Part shown: piece by piece, positions 1 through 7,467 of the stretch | How positions within the stretch are numbered: position 1 is the stretch's first letter | Layout: every line of letters starts with the position of its first letter | DNA from: an uncultured Butyricicoccus sp. | Lineage (GTDB): Bacteria > Bacillota > Clostridia > Oscillospirales > Butyricicoccaceae | Direction: 5' to 3' | Assembly: GCA_900544475.1 (NCBI GenBank) | Contig: UQVU01000004.1 | Coordinates: 1 to 37,510 of the forward strand | DNA: 37,510 nucleotides | Made by a program: the position numbers and the translations under genes | Notes under the pieces: model-generated | The model's database searches: none | Seen by the model: only the letters and a program-made list of their open reading frames with translations | Told to the model about the DNA's origin: nothing

Positions 1-81
1 CATAATTTCCATGATTTCCTTGGTGGATACACCGAAGTCCTTTGCGACCTCGTGCACCCGGTATTTATTGTCTAATGCCAT
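1..81 (-). CDS. infB: Translation initiation factor IF-2, N-terminal fragment (runs off left edge)
   Basis: Only the first 27 codons are present, reading from ATG at 79-81 toward the left edge. The peptide begins MALDNKYRVHEVAKDFGV, which matches the IF-2 N-terminal helical domain that precedes the GTPase core. A GGAGG ribosome-binding site at 91-95 supports this start. IF-2 is the GTPase that brings initiator tRNA to the 30S subunit. Its place after nusA, rnpM and ylxQ is the usual Firmicutes order. It is separated from ylxQ by about 210 bases of hairpin repeats, which is unusual for this operon. Confidence 0.9.
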   Translation of the reverse strand, partial: MALDNKYRVHEVAKDFGVSTKEIMEIM

Positions 82-129
82 GGGCAATACCTCCAAAAGA
101 ATTTCGATTGAAAACTCGTTTTCAACCGA

Positions 130-290
130 GAATAGGCTGTGCCGCGTAAGGCGCGGACAAAGCCTTGGTGCAGTTCTGCGCGTCGCTTCGCGGCACACAG
201 AACCGCTTTCCTGTATAAAAACCGTGATGCATGCTCCCGGTTTTTATGAGCCTGCACGGCAGGCTCTATTGAATGCGCGCTTTCGCGCGT
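130..290. repeat. Hairpin array, locus 1 (ylxQ-infB intergenic)
   Basis: Between the ylxQ stop and the infB start lie several inverted repeats. Hairpin A has arms at 215-224 and 238-247 (ATAAAAACCG / CGGTTTTTAT). Hairpin B has arms at 248-254 and 260-266 (GAGCCTG / CAGGCTC). An AT-rich linker TATTGAAT follows at 267-274, then hairpin C (GCGCGC tttc GCGCG) at 275-289, four bases from the ylxQ stop codon. A further stem GTTCTG / CAGAAC lies near 170-206. The A-B-linker-C arrangement recurs at 19136-19210, 25371-25447, 7468-7547 and 37364-37443. There is no T-run, so these are not ordinary terminators. Confidence 0.7.
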
Positions 291-293
291 TCG

Positions 294-1169
294 TTACGTT
301 TTGTTGCGGAAACTGCGCTTTTCTCCGGTGAAACGCGGCTTTCGTGCGCCGTCGCGATGGAACGGGCGCTTTTCGCCGTCCGACTTGCGGAATGGGCGCT
401 TCTCGCCGTCCGGCTTGCGGAACGGACGCTTCTCGCCGTCTGCCTTGCGGAACGGACGCTTCTCGCCGTCCGGTTTGCGGAACGGACGCTTCTCGCCATC
501 CGGCTTGCGGAACGGGCGCTTTTCGCCGTCTGCCTTGCGGAACGGGCGCTTCTCGCCGTCTGCCTTGCGGAACGGACGCTTTTCGCCGTCTGCCTTGCGG
601 AACGGGCGCTTCTCGCCGTCCGGCTTGCGGTAGGGGCGCTTCTCGCCGTCCGGCTTGCGGAACGGGCGCTTTTCGCCGTCCGGCTTGCGGTACGGGCGCT
701 TTGCGGCCGGCTTCGGACGCGCATCCGCGCGTTTTTCCGGCTCCGCCGGCTTTTCCTCCGCGGTTTCCGGCTTTTCCTTATGCTTTTTGATGCCCTTGAG
801 GGACTGAATGCGTGCATTCTTCTCGCTGAGCAGCTTTGCGGTTTCCGCATATTCCTCGTGCTCGCTCGCGAGCTTTTCGACCGCCGACGCCGCCAGACCG
901 ATGTCGGTCACGGCAACGATCGCGCAGCCGGACTTGCCGACCGACGTGCCAAGCTCGGTCTTGCCGTGGGGCAGCTGCACGCAGGGAACGTTCGCCTTGT
1001 CAGCGTAGAACGCGCCCTTTTTCGCGGTGCTTGCGCCTGCGTCCGCAGCGAGGAACACGCATCTTGCCTTGTGGCCGAAGCACACCTCGCGCACCAGCTC
1101 ATCGCCGTAGGCGAGCTTGCCTGCGCGGCGGGCCAGGCCGAGCATTCTCAGTACCGGATCATTCGCCAT
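294..1169 (-). CDS. ylxQ: YlxQ-like L7Ae-family RNA-binding protein with long basic decapeptide-repeat tail
   Basis: 291 residues. Residues 1-110 form an L7Ae/L30e-type domain like Bacillus YlxQ, a small protein of about 100 residues that is thought to bind kink-turn RNA. The rest is unusual: a charged linker, then eleven consecutive decapeptides of the form KRP[F/Y]RK[P/A/S]DGE at residues 157-266, a degenerate twelfth, and a Lys/Arg end. The start at 1167-1169 is chosen because GGAGG lies 6 bases upstream. It overlaps the rnpM end by 11 bases, which suggests translational coupling. The tail is strongly basic and probably disordered, so general RNA or ribosome binding is a reasonable inference. 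The repeat could also be a simple expansion with little function. Confidence 0.85.
   Translation of the reverse strand: MANDPVLRMLGLARRAGKLAYGDELVREVCFGHKARCVFLAADAGASTAKKGAFYADKANVPCVQLPHGKTELGTSVGKSGCAIVAVTDIGLAASAVEKLASEHEEYAETAKLLSEKNARIQSLKGIKKHKEKPETAEEKPAEPEKRADARPKPAAKRPYRKPDGEKRPFRKPDGEKRPYRKPDGEKRPFRKADGEKRPFRKADGEKRPFRKADGEKRPFRKPDGEKRPFRKPDGEKRPFRKADGEKRPFRKPDGEKRPFRKSDGEKRPFHRDGARKPRFTGEKRSFRNKT
372..701 (-). repeat. Eleven tandem 30-bp coding repeats (minisatellite) in ylxQ
   Basis: Eleven in-frame 30-bp units on the minus strand each encode KRP[F/Y]RK[P/A/S]DGE. Differences between units are mainly F/Y at position 4 and P/A/S at position 7, so the copies are close to identical. 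The unit length is a multiple of three, so copy-number change would keep the frame, and several other frames stay open by chance. A degenerate unit follows immediately. Confidence 0.95.
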
Positions 1170-1440
1170 GTGCACCCTCCTGTTCCATCTGCTGCTCAAG
1201 CTGGTCATAGACCGACTCGGGCACAGCTACCGTCAGGGCGCGCTCAATGGCGCGGCTCTTGCGTGCTTTCTTGAGGCATTCCGGGCGGCCGCAGAGATAC
1301 GCGCCGCGTCCGGGTGCCTTTCCCTTGAAATCGAGCGTGATTTCGCCCTCGGGCGAGCGCACGACGCGGATCAGCTCCCGTTTCGGGAACATTTCACGGC
1401 AGCCGAGGCACTGCCGCATGGGGATTTTCTTCTGTACCAT
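1159..1440 (-). CDS. rnpM: YlxR / RNase P modulator RnpM
   Basis: 93 residues from ATG at 1438-1440, with GGAGG 11 bases upstream; the GTG at 1452 overlaps the Shine-Dalgarno and is rejected. The family signature is present: an N-terminal RQCLGCRE segment with paired cysteines, then GRGAYLCGRPECL around residues 50-62. In Bacillus this family was reported to bind and modulate RNase P and to act as a nucleoid-associated regulator. Here it sits between nusA and ylxQ as in most Firmicutes. It overlaps ylxQ by 11 bases. Confidence 0.9.
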   Translation of the reverse strand: MVQKKIPMRQCLGCREMFPKRELIRVVRSPEGEITLDFKGKAPGRGAYLCGRPECLKKARKSRAIERALTVAVPESVYDQLEQQMEQEGAHGE

Positions 1441-1462
1441 ATTCTGCCGCACCTCCGCTTTG

Positions 1463-2599
1463 TTATTCAGCCTGCGGCTCGGTCTGCGGCTCCTCTGCCG
1501 GTGCTTCCTCCGGCTCCTGCGGCTCGGCCTGTGCCTGCGACTTCGGCGCGATGTCGATCTTGCAGCCGGTCAGCTTGGCAGCGAGGCGGGCGTTCTGGCC
1601 CTCCTTGCCGATGGCGAGAGAGAGCTGGTCGTCCGGCACGATCACGCGGCAGGACTTGCCGTCTGCCTGCATGGAAGCGGAGATAACGTCCGCCGGTGCG
1701 AGAGCGGCGGAAACGAAGGTTGCGGTATCCTCGTTCCACTTGATGATGTCGATCTTCTCGCCGTTCAGCTCAGAGGTGATGTTGGAAACGCGGGCGCCGC
1801 GCGTACCGACACACGCACCGATCGGGTCAACGTTCTCGTCGTGCGAGGTAACGGCGATCTTGGTGCGGTTGCCTGCCTCACGGGCGATGGACTTGACTTC
1901 AACGACGCCGGAATGGATTTCCGGAACCTCAAGCTCGAACAGGCGCTTGACCAGACCCGGATGGGTGCGGGAAACGATGACCTGCACACCGCGGGTGCCG
2001 CGGCGGACCTCGATGAGGTAAACCTTTACGTGCTGACCCTCGACGAGCGTTTCGCCGCGGACCTGCTCGGAAGCCGTCAGAACGGCCTCGCTCTTCTCGC
2101 CGCCGGAAACAACGTCCAGATAAGCGTTGCCGCTGCGCGGGTCAATGCGGGCGACGGTCGCGTTCAGTATCTCGTGCTCCTTGCTCTCGAACTCGGAGAT
2201 GACCATGCCGCGCTCCGCCTCGCGGATGCCCTGAATGATGACCTGCTTTGCGGTCTGGGCAGCGATGCGGCCGAACGACTTGGTCGGGATGTCGATGTCG
2301 ATGATGTCGCCGACCTGCGGATTTACCTTGTAATCGGCAGCCTCTTCGAGGGTAATCTCCTCGTAAGGCTCGTAGAGGTCCTCGGTGCGGACGACCGTTT
2401 TGCGCACGTACATACGGATGGTCTTTTCCTCGCGGTTCGGCTCAACGTAAACGTTGTCGGTCATGCCGTCGTTGTCGCGCTTGTAAGCGGTGATGAGTGC
2501 CTGACCTACGCGGTCGAGCATGTAGTCCACCGGGATGCCCTTCTCTTTTTCGAGCTGTTCCAGGGCGTCAAAAAATTCTGCGTTCACCATTTTTTCCAA
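1463..2599 (-). CDS. nusA: Transcription termination/antitermination factor NusA
   Basis: 378 residues. The N-terminal RNA-polymerase-binding domain spans about residues 1-125, an S1 domain follows, then two KH domains (GACVGTRGARVSNI near 240 and IGKEGQNARLAAKLTG near 330). It ends in a short acidic Pro/Glu tail and lacks the extra C-terminal acidic repeats of E. coli NusA, as is normal for Firmicutes. The start is taken as TTG at 2597-2599, 5 bases after GGAG; an in-frame ATG three codons later is the alternative. It lies 12 bases after rimP and shares that operon. NusA binds elongating polymerase and modulates pausing and intrinsic termination. Confidence 0.95.
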   Translation of the reverse strand: MEKMVNAEFFDALEQLEKEKGIPVDYMLDRVGQALITAYKRDNDGMTDNVYVEPNREEKTIRMYVRKTVVRTEDLYEPYEEITLEEAADYKVNPQVGDIIDIDIPTKSFGRIAAQTAKQVIIQGIREAERGMVISEFESKEHEILNATVARIDPRSGNAYLDVVSGGEKSEAVLTASEQVRGETLVEGQHVKVYLIEVRRGTRGVQVIVSRTHPGLVKRLFELEVPEIHSGVVEVKSIAREAGNRTKIAVTSHDENVDPIGACVGTRGARVSNITSELNGEKIDIIKWNEDTATFVSAALAPADVISASMQADGKSCRVIVPDDQLSLAIGKEGQNARLAAKLTGCKIDIAPKSQAQAEPQEPEEAPAEEPQTEPQAE

Positions 2600-2611
2600 T
2601 CCAACTCCTTT

Positions 2612-3076
2612 TTATATCTCGACCGCAAGACGAACTGCGGCAATGTCCTTCGGCTCAAATACGGTGCGCTCGCCGCCGATGTCGAGCGTTACCGCGCCGT
2701 TGTCGTAGCCTGCGAGGGTGCCCTCGATCTGCTTTGCGCCGTTCAGCGCCTTGTACAGACCGACTTCCACCGTCTGACCCATGAACGCCTCGAAATGCTC
2801 GGGGCGCTTGAGACGGCGGGAAAGGCCCGCCGAGGATACGCACAGCGTGTAGGACGGCATATCGTCAAATTCCTTTGCGTCCAGCATGGGGTCAAGCGCG
2901 CGGGAGACCTGCTCACACTGGTCGATATTCACGCCCTCCGGGTGGTCCACGGTGACGGTCAGCATATACTGTCCGCCCTCTTTTTCAAACTCCACATCCC
3001 ACAGGGAAACACCAGCCTGTTCACACAAAGGCTTTACCAGTTCCTCTACGCGGGCTACGATCTGCTTTGCCTGCAA
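2612..3076 (-). CDS. rimP: Ribosome maturation factor RimP
   Basis: 154 residues from a TTG start at 3074-3076, six bases after AAGGAGGG. The longer open frame to 3118 begins at another TTG with no Shine-Dalgarno and would add 14 unlikely residues. The sequence has the RimP two-domain layout: an N-terminal alpha/beta domain containing DVEFEKEGGQYMLTVTVD and a C-terminal SH3-like barrel with GTLAGYDNGAVTLDI. RimP is needed for 30S subunit maturation. It is the first gene of the rimP-nusA-rnpM-ylxQ-infB operon, behind a good promoter and a leader hairpin. Confidence 0.93.
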   Translation of the reverse strand: MQAKQIVARVEELVKPLCEQAGVSLWDVEFEKEGGQYMLTVTVDHPEGVNIDQCEQVSRALDPMLDAKEFDDMPSYTLCVSSAGLSRRLKRPEHFEAFMGQTVEVGLYKALNGAKQIEGTLAGYDNGAVTLDIGGERTVFEPKDIAAVRLAVEI

Positions 3077-3120
3077 AGCCGTCCCTCCTTCGGTTATCGA
3101 AAAATTTTGTATAAGCAAAA

Positions 3121-3152
3121 CGTAAGGAGTGGCACTTGGCCACTCCCTACGG
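3121..3152 (-). repeat. CCGTAGGG-type palindrome in the rimP leader
   Basis: On the minus strand CCGTAGGGAGTGGCC is followed by a short loop and GCCACTCCTTAC, giving an 8-bp core stem (GGAGTGGC / GCCACTCC) extended by GTA / TAC. It lies in the rimP 5' leader between the promoter and the TTG start. The leading CCGTAGGG also begins hairpins at 32787 and 37462, so this may be a small dispersed repeat that has become part of the leader. Confidence 0.55.
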
Positions 3153-3174
3153 TTACTTTCATTCTTACTTTAAC

Positions 3175-3203
3175 AGTATAACACGTGCAGCACGCTATTG
3201 CAA
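3175..3203 (-). promoter_or_regulatory. Sigma-A-type promoter for rimP-nusA-infB operon
   Basis: On the minus strand a -35 box TTGCAA (3198-3203) and a -10 box TATACT (3175-3180) are separated by exactly 17 bases, about 100 bases upstream of the rimP TTG start. No transcription start has been measured. Confidence 0.8.
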
Positions 3204-3299
3204 GCGTTTTTGTAATAATAATCTCGGTTTTCCCTGTAAAATTGCACAAAATCGAATACCCAGACGGCGAAATCCGTCGGTGGGAGGGGTGCCTCTCCG

Positions 3300-4112
3300 T
3301 CAGTCCGGGTCGCTCACGATCTTGACTTTCGCCGTAACCGCTTCTGCGGCGCTGAACGTGATGCTGTAATCGCCGGAGTTCGGGGCCGTCATGCGTGCGG
3401 ACTGTTCCTCGGTGAGCGTGCCGGCGATGCTGTCCCCCTCGGAGGAGCGGAGTGTACAGGTGAACTCCGCGCCGTTCGGCGTGGTATCCATGGCTTTTAC
3501 TTCGATAATGGTTCCCTTCGTGAGAGCAGGCGCCCACGCTTTCAGCGTTACGGAACCGCCCGCCGGAATCGTCACCACATACTCGTTCGAAGCGCCCTTC
3601 TCCTGCGGCTGCTCATTCTCGGCCGGAAGTTCCTCTCCGGTTGTGATTTTGATTTTCGCCGTTACAGCTTTCACCGCATGGAAAGTAATTCTGCAATTAC
3701 CATCCGTCGTGGCCTCTATTCGTCTTGTCTGCTCTTCGGCAAGGCCGTAGGTAAAACCGCCGCCCCCGGAGGACTGGAGCGAAAACGTCAGATTTTCGCC
3801 AGTCGGCGTGGTATCCATAGCCTTTACAGCGATGAATGTTCCCTTTTTGATAGCGGGAGCCCACTCAGACAGCGCCACGGTGCTGTTCGCCGGAATTACC
3901 ACCACGTACTCGTTCGTGACGCTTCCCGGCTGGGACGGCTGTGTGTTATCCGCCGGGAGAATATTCTTTCCGGTATCGTCATATTCCTCAGACGTCTGAA
4001 ACGGCCGAAACTCTCCCTCGGCTGCCGGTGTCTCTGCTGCCGCGGCGAAGATACCGCCGAGGCACGCTGCTGCAAGCAGAATGCTAAGCAGCTTTCTGAA
4101 GCTCTTTTTCAT
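3300..4112 (-). CDS. Secreted protein with two tandem ~90-residue repeats, function unknown
   Basis: 270 residues. The N-terminus MKKSFRKLLSILLAAACLGG is a clear signal peptide, with likely signal peptidase I cleavage near residues 25-27; the AAAC is a poor lipobox. After a linker there are two similar units: one around residues 70-155 (from VVIPANSTVALSEWAPAI) and one around residues 180-266 (from VTIPAGGSVTLKAWAPAL). Each contains KAMDTTP and ends in AVTAKIKI or AVTAKVKI. They look like beta-sandwich domains, but I recognise no named family. AAGGAGGG precedes the ATG. The gene has its own promoter and sits alone between two translation operons. It is presumably exported and surface-associated or released. 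Confidence 0.8.
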   Translation of the reverse strand: MKKSFRKLLSILLAAACLGGIFAAAAETPAAEGEFRPFQTSEEYDDTGKNILPADNTQPSQPGSVTNEYVVVIPANSTVALSEWAPAIKKGTFIAVKAMDTTPTGENLTFSLQSSGGGGFTYGLAEEQTRRIEATTDGNCRITFHAVKAVTAKIKITTGEELPAENEQPQEKGASNEYVVTIPAGGSVTLKAWAPALTKGTIIEVKAMDTTPNGAEFTCTLRSSEGDSIAGTLTEEQSARMTAPNSGDYSITFSAAEAVTAKVKIVSDPD

Positions 4113-4168
4113 CGTTCTCCCTCCTTTGTCGGGATATATGGTGCGAAACGTGCATTATCTATACTTAC

Positions 4169-4196
4169 AGTATACCACAAATTCGTTTTCCATCAA
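4169..4196 (-). promoter_or_regulatory. Promoter for the secreted repeat protein
   Basis: Minus-strand -10 TATACT (4169-4174) and -35 TTGATG (4191-4196) with 16-base spacing lie about 57 bases upstream of the ATG at 4112. They also lie downstream of the rplQ terminator, so the gene is likely transcribed independently. Confidence 0.65.
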
Positions 4197-4307
4197 TTAG
4201 CAATTCAAACAAAGAAGAGGAATATTTCTGTATATTCTGCGCAAAGCTGCGTAATTTCGCACGCTGCACTTTCGTTTTATCCTTATTTTACCTGTTCTGG
4301 GCAAAAT

Positions 4308-4348
4308 AAAAAGGTTATCCAATAAGCACGCTACTGGATAACCTTTTT
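4308..4348. terminator. Bidirectional intrinsic terminator ending the S10-spc-alpha cluster
   Basis: A perfect 13-bp inverted repeat, AAAAAGGTTATCC (4308-4320) and GGATAACCTTTTT (4336-4348), is flanked by A and T runs on both sides. On the minus strand it lies about 55 bases after the rplQ stop and is the natural end of the supercluster transcript. Confidence 0.92.
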
Positions 4349-4404
4349 GAAAATCATTTTTTCCCGAGCCTGCGCTCAGGTCGAGTCGTCAGTATCCGGT
4401 CGGA

Positions 4405-4749
4405 TTACTTAACCAGCTCGATGATTGCCATCTCTGCGCAGTCGCCGCGGCGGGGGCCGATCTTTACGATGCGGGTGTAGCCACCGTTACGGTTAGCGTA
4501 CTCCGGAGCGATCTCAGAGAACAGCTTAGCAACAACTGCTTCCTTGGTGACGTAAGCCATTGCCTGACGACGGGAAGCCAGAGTGTTCTTCTTGCCGAGG
4601 GTAATCATCTTCTCGGTCATCGGGCCTACTTCCTTAGCGCGAGCGAGAGTGGTCTCAACCTTGCCGTTCTCCAGCAGGTAGGTAACCAGCGCACGCAGCA
4701 TAGCCTTACGATGGTCAGTAGGACGGCCGAGCTTGCGATTGTTAGCCAT
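4405..4749 (-). CDS. rplQ: 50S ribosomal protein L17
   Basis: 114 residues, starting [19 protein letters not shown], the conserved L17 N-terminus. The C-terminal segment [24 protein letters not shown] is also typical. Length matches the short bacterial form. GGAGG precedes the ATG. It is the last gene of the alpha segment, 160 bases after rpoA, and is followed directly by a strong terminator. The rpoA-rplQ gap contains small inverted repeats such as GTGCC / GGCAC but no clear promoter. Confidence 0.97.
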   Translation of the reverse strand: MANNRKLGRPTDHRKAMLRALVTYLLENGKVETTLARAKEVGPMTEKMITLGKKNTLASRRQAMAYVTKEAVVAKLFSEIAPEYANRNGGYTRIVKIGPRRGDCAEMAIIELVK

Positions 4750-4909
4750 TCGTGTTTACCTCCAAATTAAAGTAAAAGCGGCGGCGCGGTAGAACGTACC
4801 GCCGCATCAGTTCAGTTACAGTGCCTCACGGCACACAGTTTGTCCGTTTTCGGTAATCAGGCAGTTTCACTTGCAGCTTCTGACGAAGCTGTGGGCGAAA
4901 GTACGAAGA

Positions 4910-5857
4910 TTACTCCTCGGACTTTGCAAGATGCAGACCCATAGCCTCCAGCTTGCCGATAACCTCTTCCAGGGACTTGCGGCCCAGGTTGCGAACCTTC
5001 ATCATGTCCTCCTCGGAGGTGTTGATGAGATCCTCAACCGTGTTGATGCCTGCGCGCTTGAGGCAGTTGAAGGAACGAACGGAGAAGTCAAGCTCCTCGA
5101 TCGTCATTTCAAGCACCTTATCGTGCTGCGCTTCAGCCTTCTCAACAACGGTGGACTTGGAGCCGATTTCCTCGGACAGGTCTACGAACAGATCGAGGTG
5201 GTCGCGGAGAACCTTCGCGCCGAGCGAAACTGCGTCGCGGGCGGTGATGGTGCCGTCGGTCCAGATCTCGAGAGTCAGCTTGTCATAGTCGGTCAGGTCG
5301 CGTACACGGGTGTTTTCAACCGTGTAGTTCACCTTGTAGACCGGCGTGTAGATCGAATCCACCGGAATGACGCCGATGGAGGTCTGATGCTGCTTGTTCT
5401 TCTCAGCCGGAACATAGCCGCGGCCGGAAGTCATCGTAATCTCCATGGACAGGCGGGCATCGCTCATCAGGGTAGCGATGTGCAGGTCAGGATTCAGGAT
5501 CTCAACCTCACCGTCCGCGTGGATGTCACCGGCCTTGACCTCGCCCTCGCCGGCAGCCTCGATGTAGACCGTCTTGGGGCCGTCGCAATGCAGCTTGGCA
5601 ATGATGCCCTTGACGTTCAGCACGATCTCGGTTACGTCTTCCTTAACGCCCGGGATGGTGGAGAACTCGTGCTGTACGCCTGCAATCTTGATGCTGGACG
5701 CTGCCGTACCCGGCAGAGAAGACAGCAGAATGCGGCGCAGGGAGTTGCCCAGCGTGGTGCCATATCCGCGCTCCAGCGGCTCTACGACGAACTTGCCGTA
5801 GGAACCGTCCTCAGCGAGCTGCTCACAGTCAATACGCGGTTTTTCGATTTCGATCAT
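4910..5857 (-). CDS. rpoA: DNA-directed RNA polymerase subunit alpha
   Basis: 315 residues from ATG at 5855-5857, eight bases after AAGGAGG; the open frame extends 20 codons upstream without a site. The N-terminal dimerisation domain includes [20 protein letters not shown]. The C-terminal domain includes [19 protein letters not shown] and [11 protein letters not shown], the helices that contact UP elements and activators. Length is the Firmicutes norm. It lies between rpsD and rplQ as in Bacillus. Confidence 0.97.
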   Translation of the reverse strand: MIEIEKPRIDCEQLAEDGSYGKFVVEPLERGYGTTLGNSLRRILLSSLPGTAASSIKIAGVQHEFSTIPGVKEDVTEIVLNVKGIIAKLHCDGPKTVYIEAAGEGEVKAGDIHADGEVEILNPDLHIATLMSDARLSMEITMTSGRGYVPAEKNKQHQTSIGVIPVDSIYTPVYKVNYTVENTRVRDLTDYDKLTLEIWTDGTITARDAVSLGAKVLRDHLDLFVDLSEEIGSKSTVVEKAEAQHDKVLEMTIEELDFSVRSFNCLKRAGINTVEDLINTSEEDMMKVRNLGRKSLEEVIGKLEAMGLHLAKSEE

Positions 5858-5941
5858 GTGGTACCCTCCTTCACGTTGGTTGGAAACTCTAAGCGGAACA
5901 GACGCAGCAGACGCCACGCCCGTTCCAAAAGCGAGGGTCTA

Positions 5942-6535
5942 TTATTTCGAGTACAGCTCGACGATGAGGTGCTCAGCAACTTCGTAGTCGATGTCGTCAC
6001 GTGCCGGCATTGCTACAACCTTGCCCTCAAAGGAGTCGTTTGCCTTCTCGATCCACTTCGGGCAAGCCTTCTTGCCGTTTTCCTCAAGCAGAGACTTGAA
6101 CTTGGTGGTGGTGCGGGACTTCTCGCAAACTGCAACTACGTCGCCCGGCTTAACCTGGAAGGACGGAATGTTGACGCGCTTGCCGTTTACGGTGAAGTGA
6201 CCGTGGTTAACGAGCTGGCGAGCTTCGCGGCGGGTGTTGCCGAAGCCCATGCGGAATACTACGTTGTCAAGGCGGCGCTCAAGCTCCTGGAGCAGGATCT
6301 CACCGGTGATGCCCTGCTTGCGCTCAGCCTTCTCGTAGTAATGATGGAACTGCTTCTCGAGAACGCCGTAGATAAACTTTACCTTCTGCTTCTCGTTGAG
6401 CTGCATGCCGTACTCAGACTGCTTGCGGCGAGTCTGCTTGGGCTGGCGCTTGGTAGACTTGGAGTAACCAAGTACCGCCGGGGAAAGACCAAGCGTCTTA
6501 CAACGCTTGAGAACGGGCTGGGTATTCTTAGCCAT
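5942..6535 (-). CDS. rpsD: 30S ribosomal protein S4
   Basis: 197 residues. The S4 RNA-binding domain is seen as RLDNVVFRMGFGNTRREARQ and VNHGHFTVNGKRVNIPS. The N-terminus has a single cysteine (KRCKTLGLS), so this is the zinc-free form of S4 rather than the four-cysteine form. S4 nucleates 30S assembly and, in Bacillus, represses its own synthesis. Here it sits inside the alpha operon between rpsK and rpoA. In Bacillus itself rpsD is elsewhere; in many Clostridia it is here. Confidence 0.97.
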   Translation of the reverse strand: MAKNTQPVLKRCKTLGLSPAVLGYSKSTKRQPKQTRRKQSEYGMQLNEKQKVKFIYGVLEKQFHHYYEKAERKQGITGEILLQELERRLDNVVFRMGFGNTRREARQLVNHGHFTVNGKRVNIPSFQVKPGDVVAVCEKSRTTTKFKSLLEENGKKACPKWIEKANDSFEGKVVAMPARDDIDYEVAEHLIVELYSK

Positions 6536-6555
6536 TTATTGGTTTCCTCCTTCTA

Positions 6556-6960
6556 TTATACGCGACGACGCTTCGGCGGGCGGCAGCCGTTGTGCGGGAT
6601 CGGGGTTACGTCCTTGATCATGGTAACCTCGAGGCCAGCGGCCTGCAGTGCACGGATAGCAGCCTCACGGCCGGAACCCGGGCCCTTAACATAAACTTCA
6701 ACGGTCTTCAGGCCGTGCTCCATAGCAGCAGCGGCAGCGGTCTCAGCCGCGGTCTGAGCTGCAAACGGAGTGGACTTACGAGAACCACGGAAGCCCATCT
6801 CGCCGGAGGAAGCCCAGGAAATAGCGTTGCCGTTCAGGTCGGTAATCGTAACGATCGTGTTGTTGAAAGAGGAACGGATGTGAGCCGCGCCCTTCTCGAT
6901 ATTCTTGCGCTCGCGGCGACGAGTACGGGTCGCTGCGCCCTTCTTCTGTACCTTAGCCAT
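6556..6960 (-). CDS. rpsK: 30S ribosomal protein S11
   Basis: 134 residues. The core [19 protein letters not shown] and the C-terminal [18 protein letters not shown] are diagnostic of S11. Relative to many homologues there is a slightly longer basic N-terminal extension (residues 1-24). It forms the platform of the 30S subunit near the mRNA exit. It follows rpsM by 16 bases. Confidence 0.97.
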   Translation of the reverse strand: MAKVQKKGAATRTRRRERKNIEKGAAHIRSSFNNTIVTITDLNGNAISWASSGEMGFRGSRKSTPFAAQTAAETAAAAAMEHGLKTVEVYVKGPGSGREAAIRALQAAGLEVTMIKDVTPIPHNGCRPPKRRRV

Positions 6961-6976
6961 TTATACGTTCCCCTCC

Positions 6977-7345
6977 TTACTTCTTCTTGTTCGCAATGGT
7001 CTTCTTCGGGCCCTTGCGGGTGCGTGCATTGGTCTTGGTGCGCTGACCGCGAACCGGAAGGCCGCGGCGATGACGCAGGCCGCGGTAGCAGCCGATCTCG
7101 ACCAGACGCTTGATGTTCAGGCCGATCTCACGGCGTAGGTCACCCTCGACGTTGTAGTCGCGCTCGATGACTTCACGCAGCTTAGCAGCCTCTTCTTCGG
7201 TCAGATCCTTGACGCGGGTATCCGGATTGATACCGGTCTTAGCAAGGATTTCGTTGGACGTCTTGCGGCCAATGCCGAAGACGTAGGTCAGGCCGATCTC
7301 CACGCGCTTCTCGCGGGGAAGGTCAACACCGGCAATACGTGCCAT
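6977..7345 (-). CDS. rpsM: 30S ribosomal protein S13
   Basis: 122 residues from ATG at 7343-7345, ten bases after GGAGG. The open frame extends far upstream through hairpin-rich DNA but only this start gives the conserved [19 protein letters not shown]. The C-terminal tail [17 protein letters not shown] contacts P-site tRNA and helix 69 partners. It begins the alpha-operon part and is separated from rpmJ by 319 bases of hairpin array. Confidence 0.97.
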   Translation of the reverse strand: MARIAGVDLPREKRVEIGLTYVFGIGRKTSNEILAKTGINPDTRVKDLTEEEAAKLREVIERDYNVEGDLRREIGLNIKRLVEIGCYRGLRHRRGLPVRGQRTKTNARTRKGPKKTIANKKK

Positions 7346-7467
7346 ACTATAATAACCTCCATAGTTACACACTGAGGCGTGTTTGCAAACACAGTATAGG
7401 AGCCGCCTCCGCCCCTGCAGCGTCGCGCTCGCCGCGCGTGCTTGTCGTGTTCGCGTAAACCATGATC
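7346..7467 (-). promoter_or_regulatory. rpsM upstream region with possible -10 element
   Basis: Minus-strand TATACT at 7393-7398 lies about 50 bases upstream of the rpsM start and beside the palindrome GTGTTTGCAAACAC. No acceptable -35 box is found at 16-18 bases, so a promoter here is only a possibility. The rest of this stretch is GC-rich with short inverted repeats and no gene. Confidence 0.3.

Noticed and set aside
372..701. CRISPR-like array of 30-bp repeats
   Set aside because: The units are directly adjacent with no unique spacers, and they encode an in-frame peptide repeat.
273..850. Several overlapping open frames in all phases across the 30-bp repeats
   Set aside because: A repeat whose length is a multiple of three leaves every frame open if one unit lacks stops. 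Only the minus-strand frame joined to the L7Ae domain has family support and a ribosome-binding site.
3077..3118. Upstream TTG start for rimP at 3118
   Set aside because: There is no Shine-Dalgarno before it, and the added 14 residues do not fit RimP; the TTG at 3076 has a perfect AAGGAGGG at six bases.
4871..6694. Very long plus-strand open frame (607 codons) opposite rpoA, rpsD and rpsK
   Set aside because: It is an antisense shadow of strongly biased ribosomal genes. It has no matching ribosome-binding site and crosses several real gene boundaries. The same holds for the plus-strand frames at 1247-3181, 9831-11177, 12250-13401, 14692-16053, 17828-19414 and 19643-21013.
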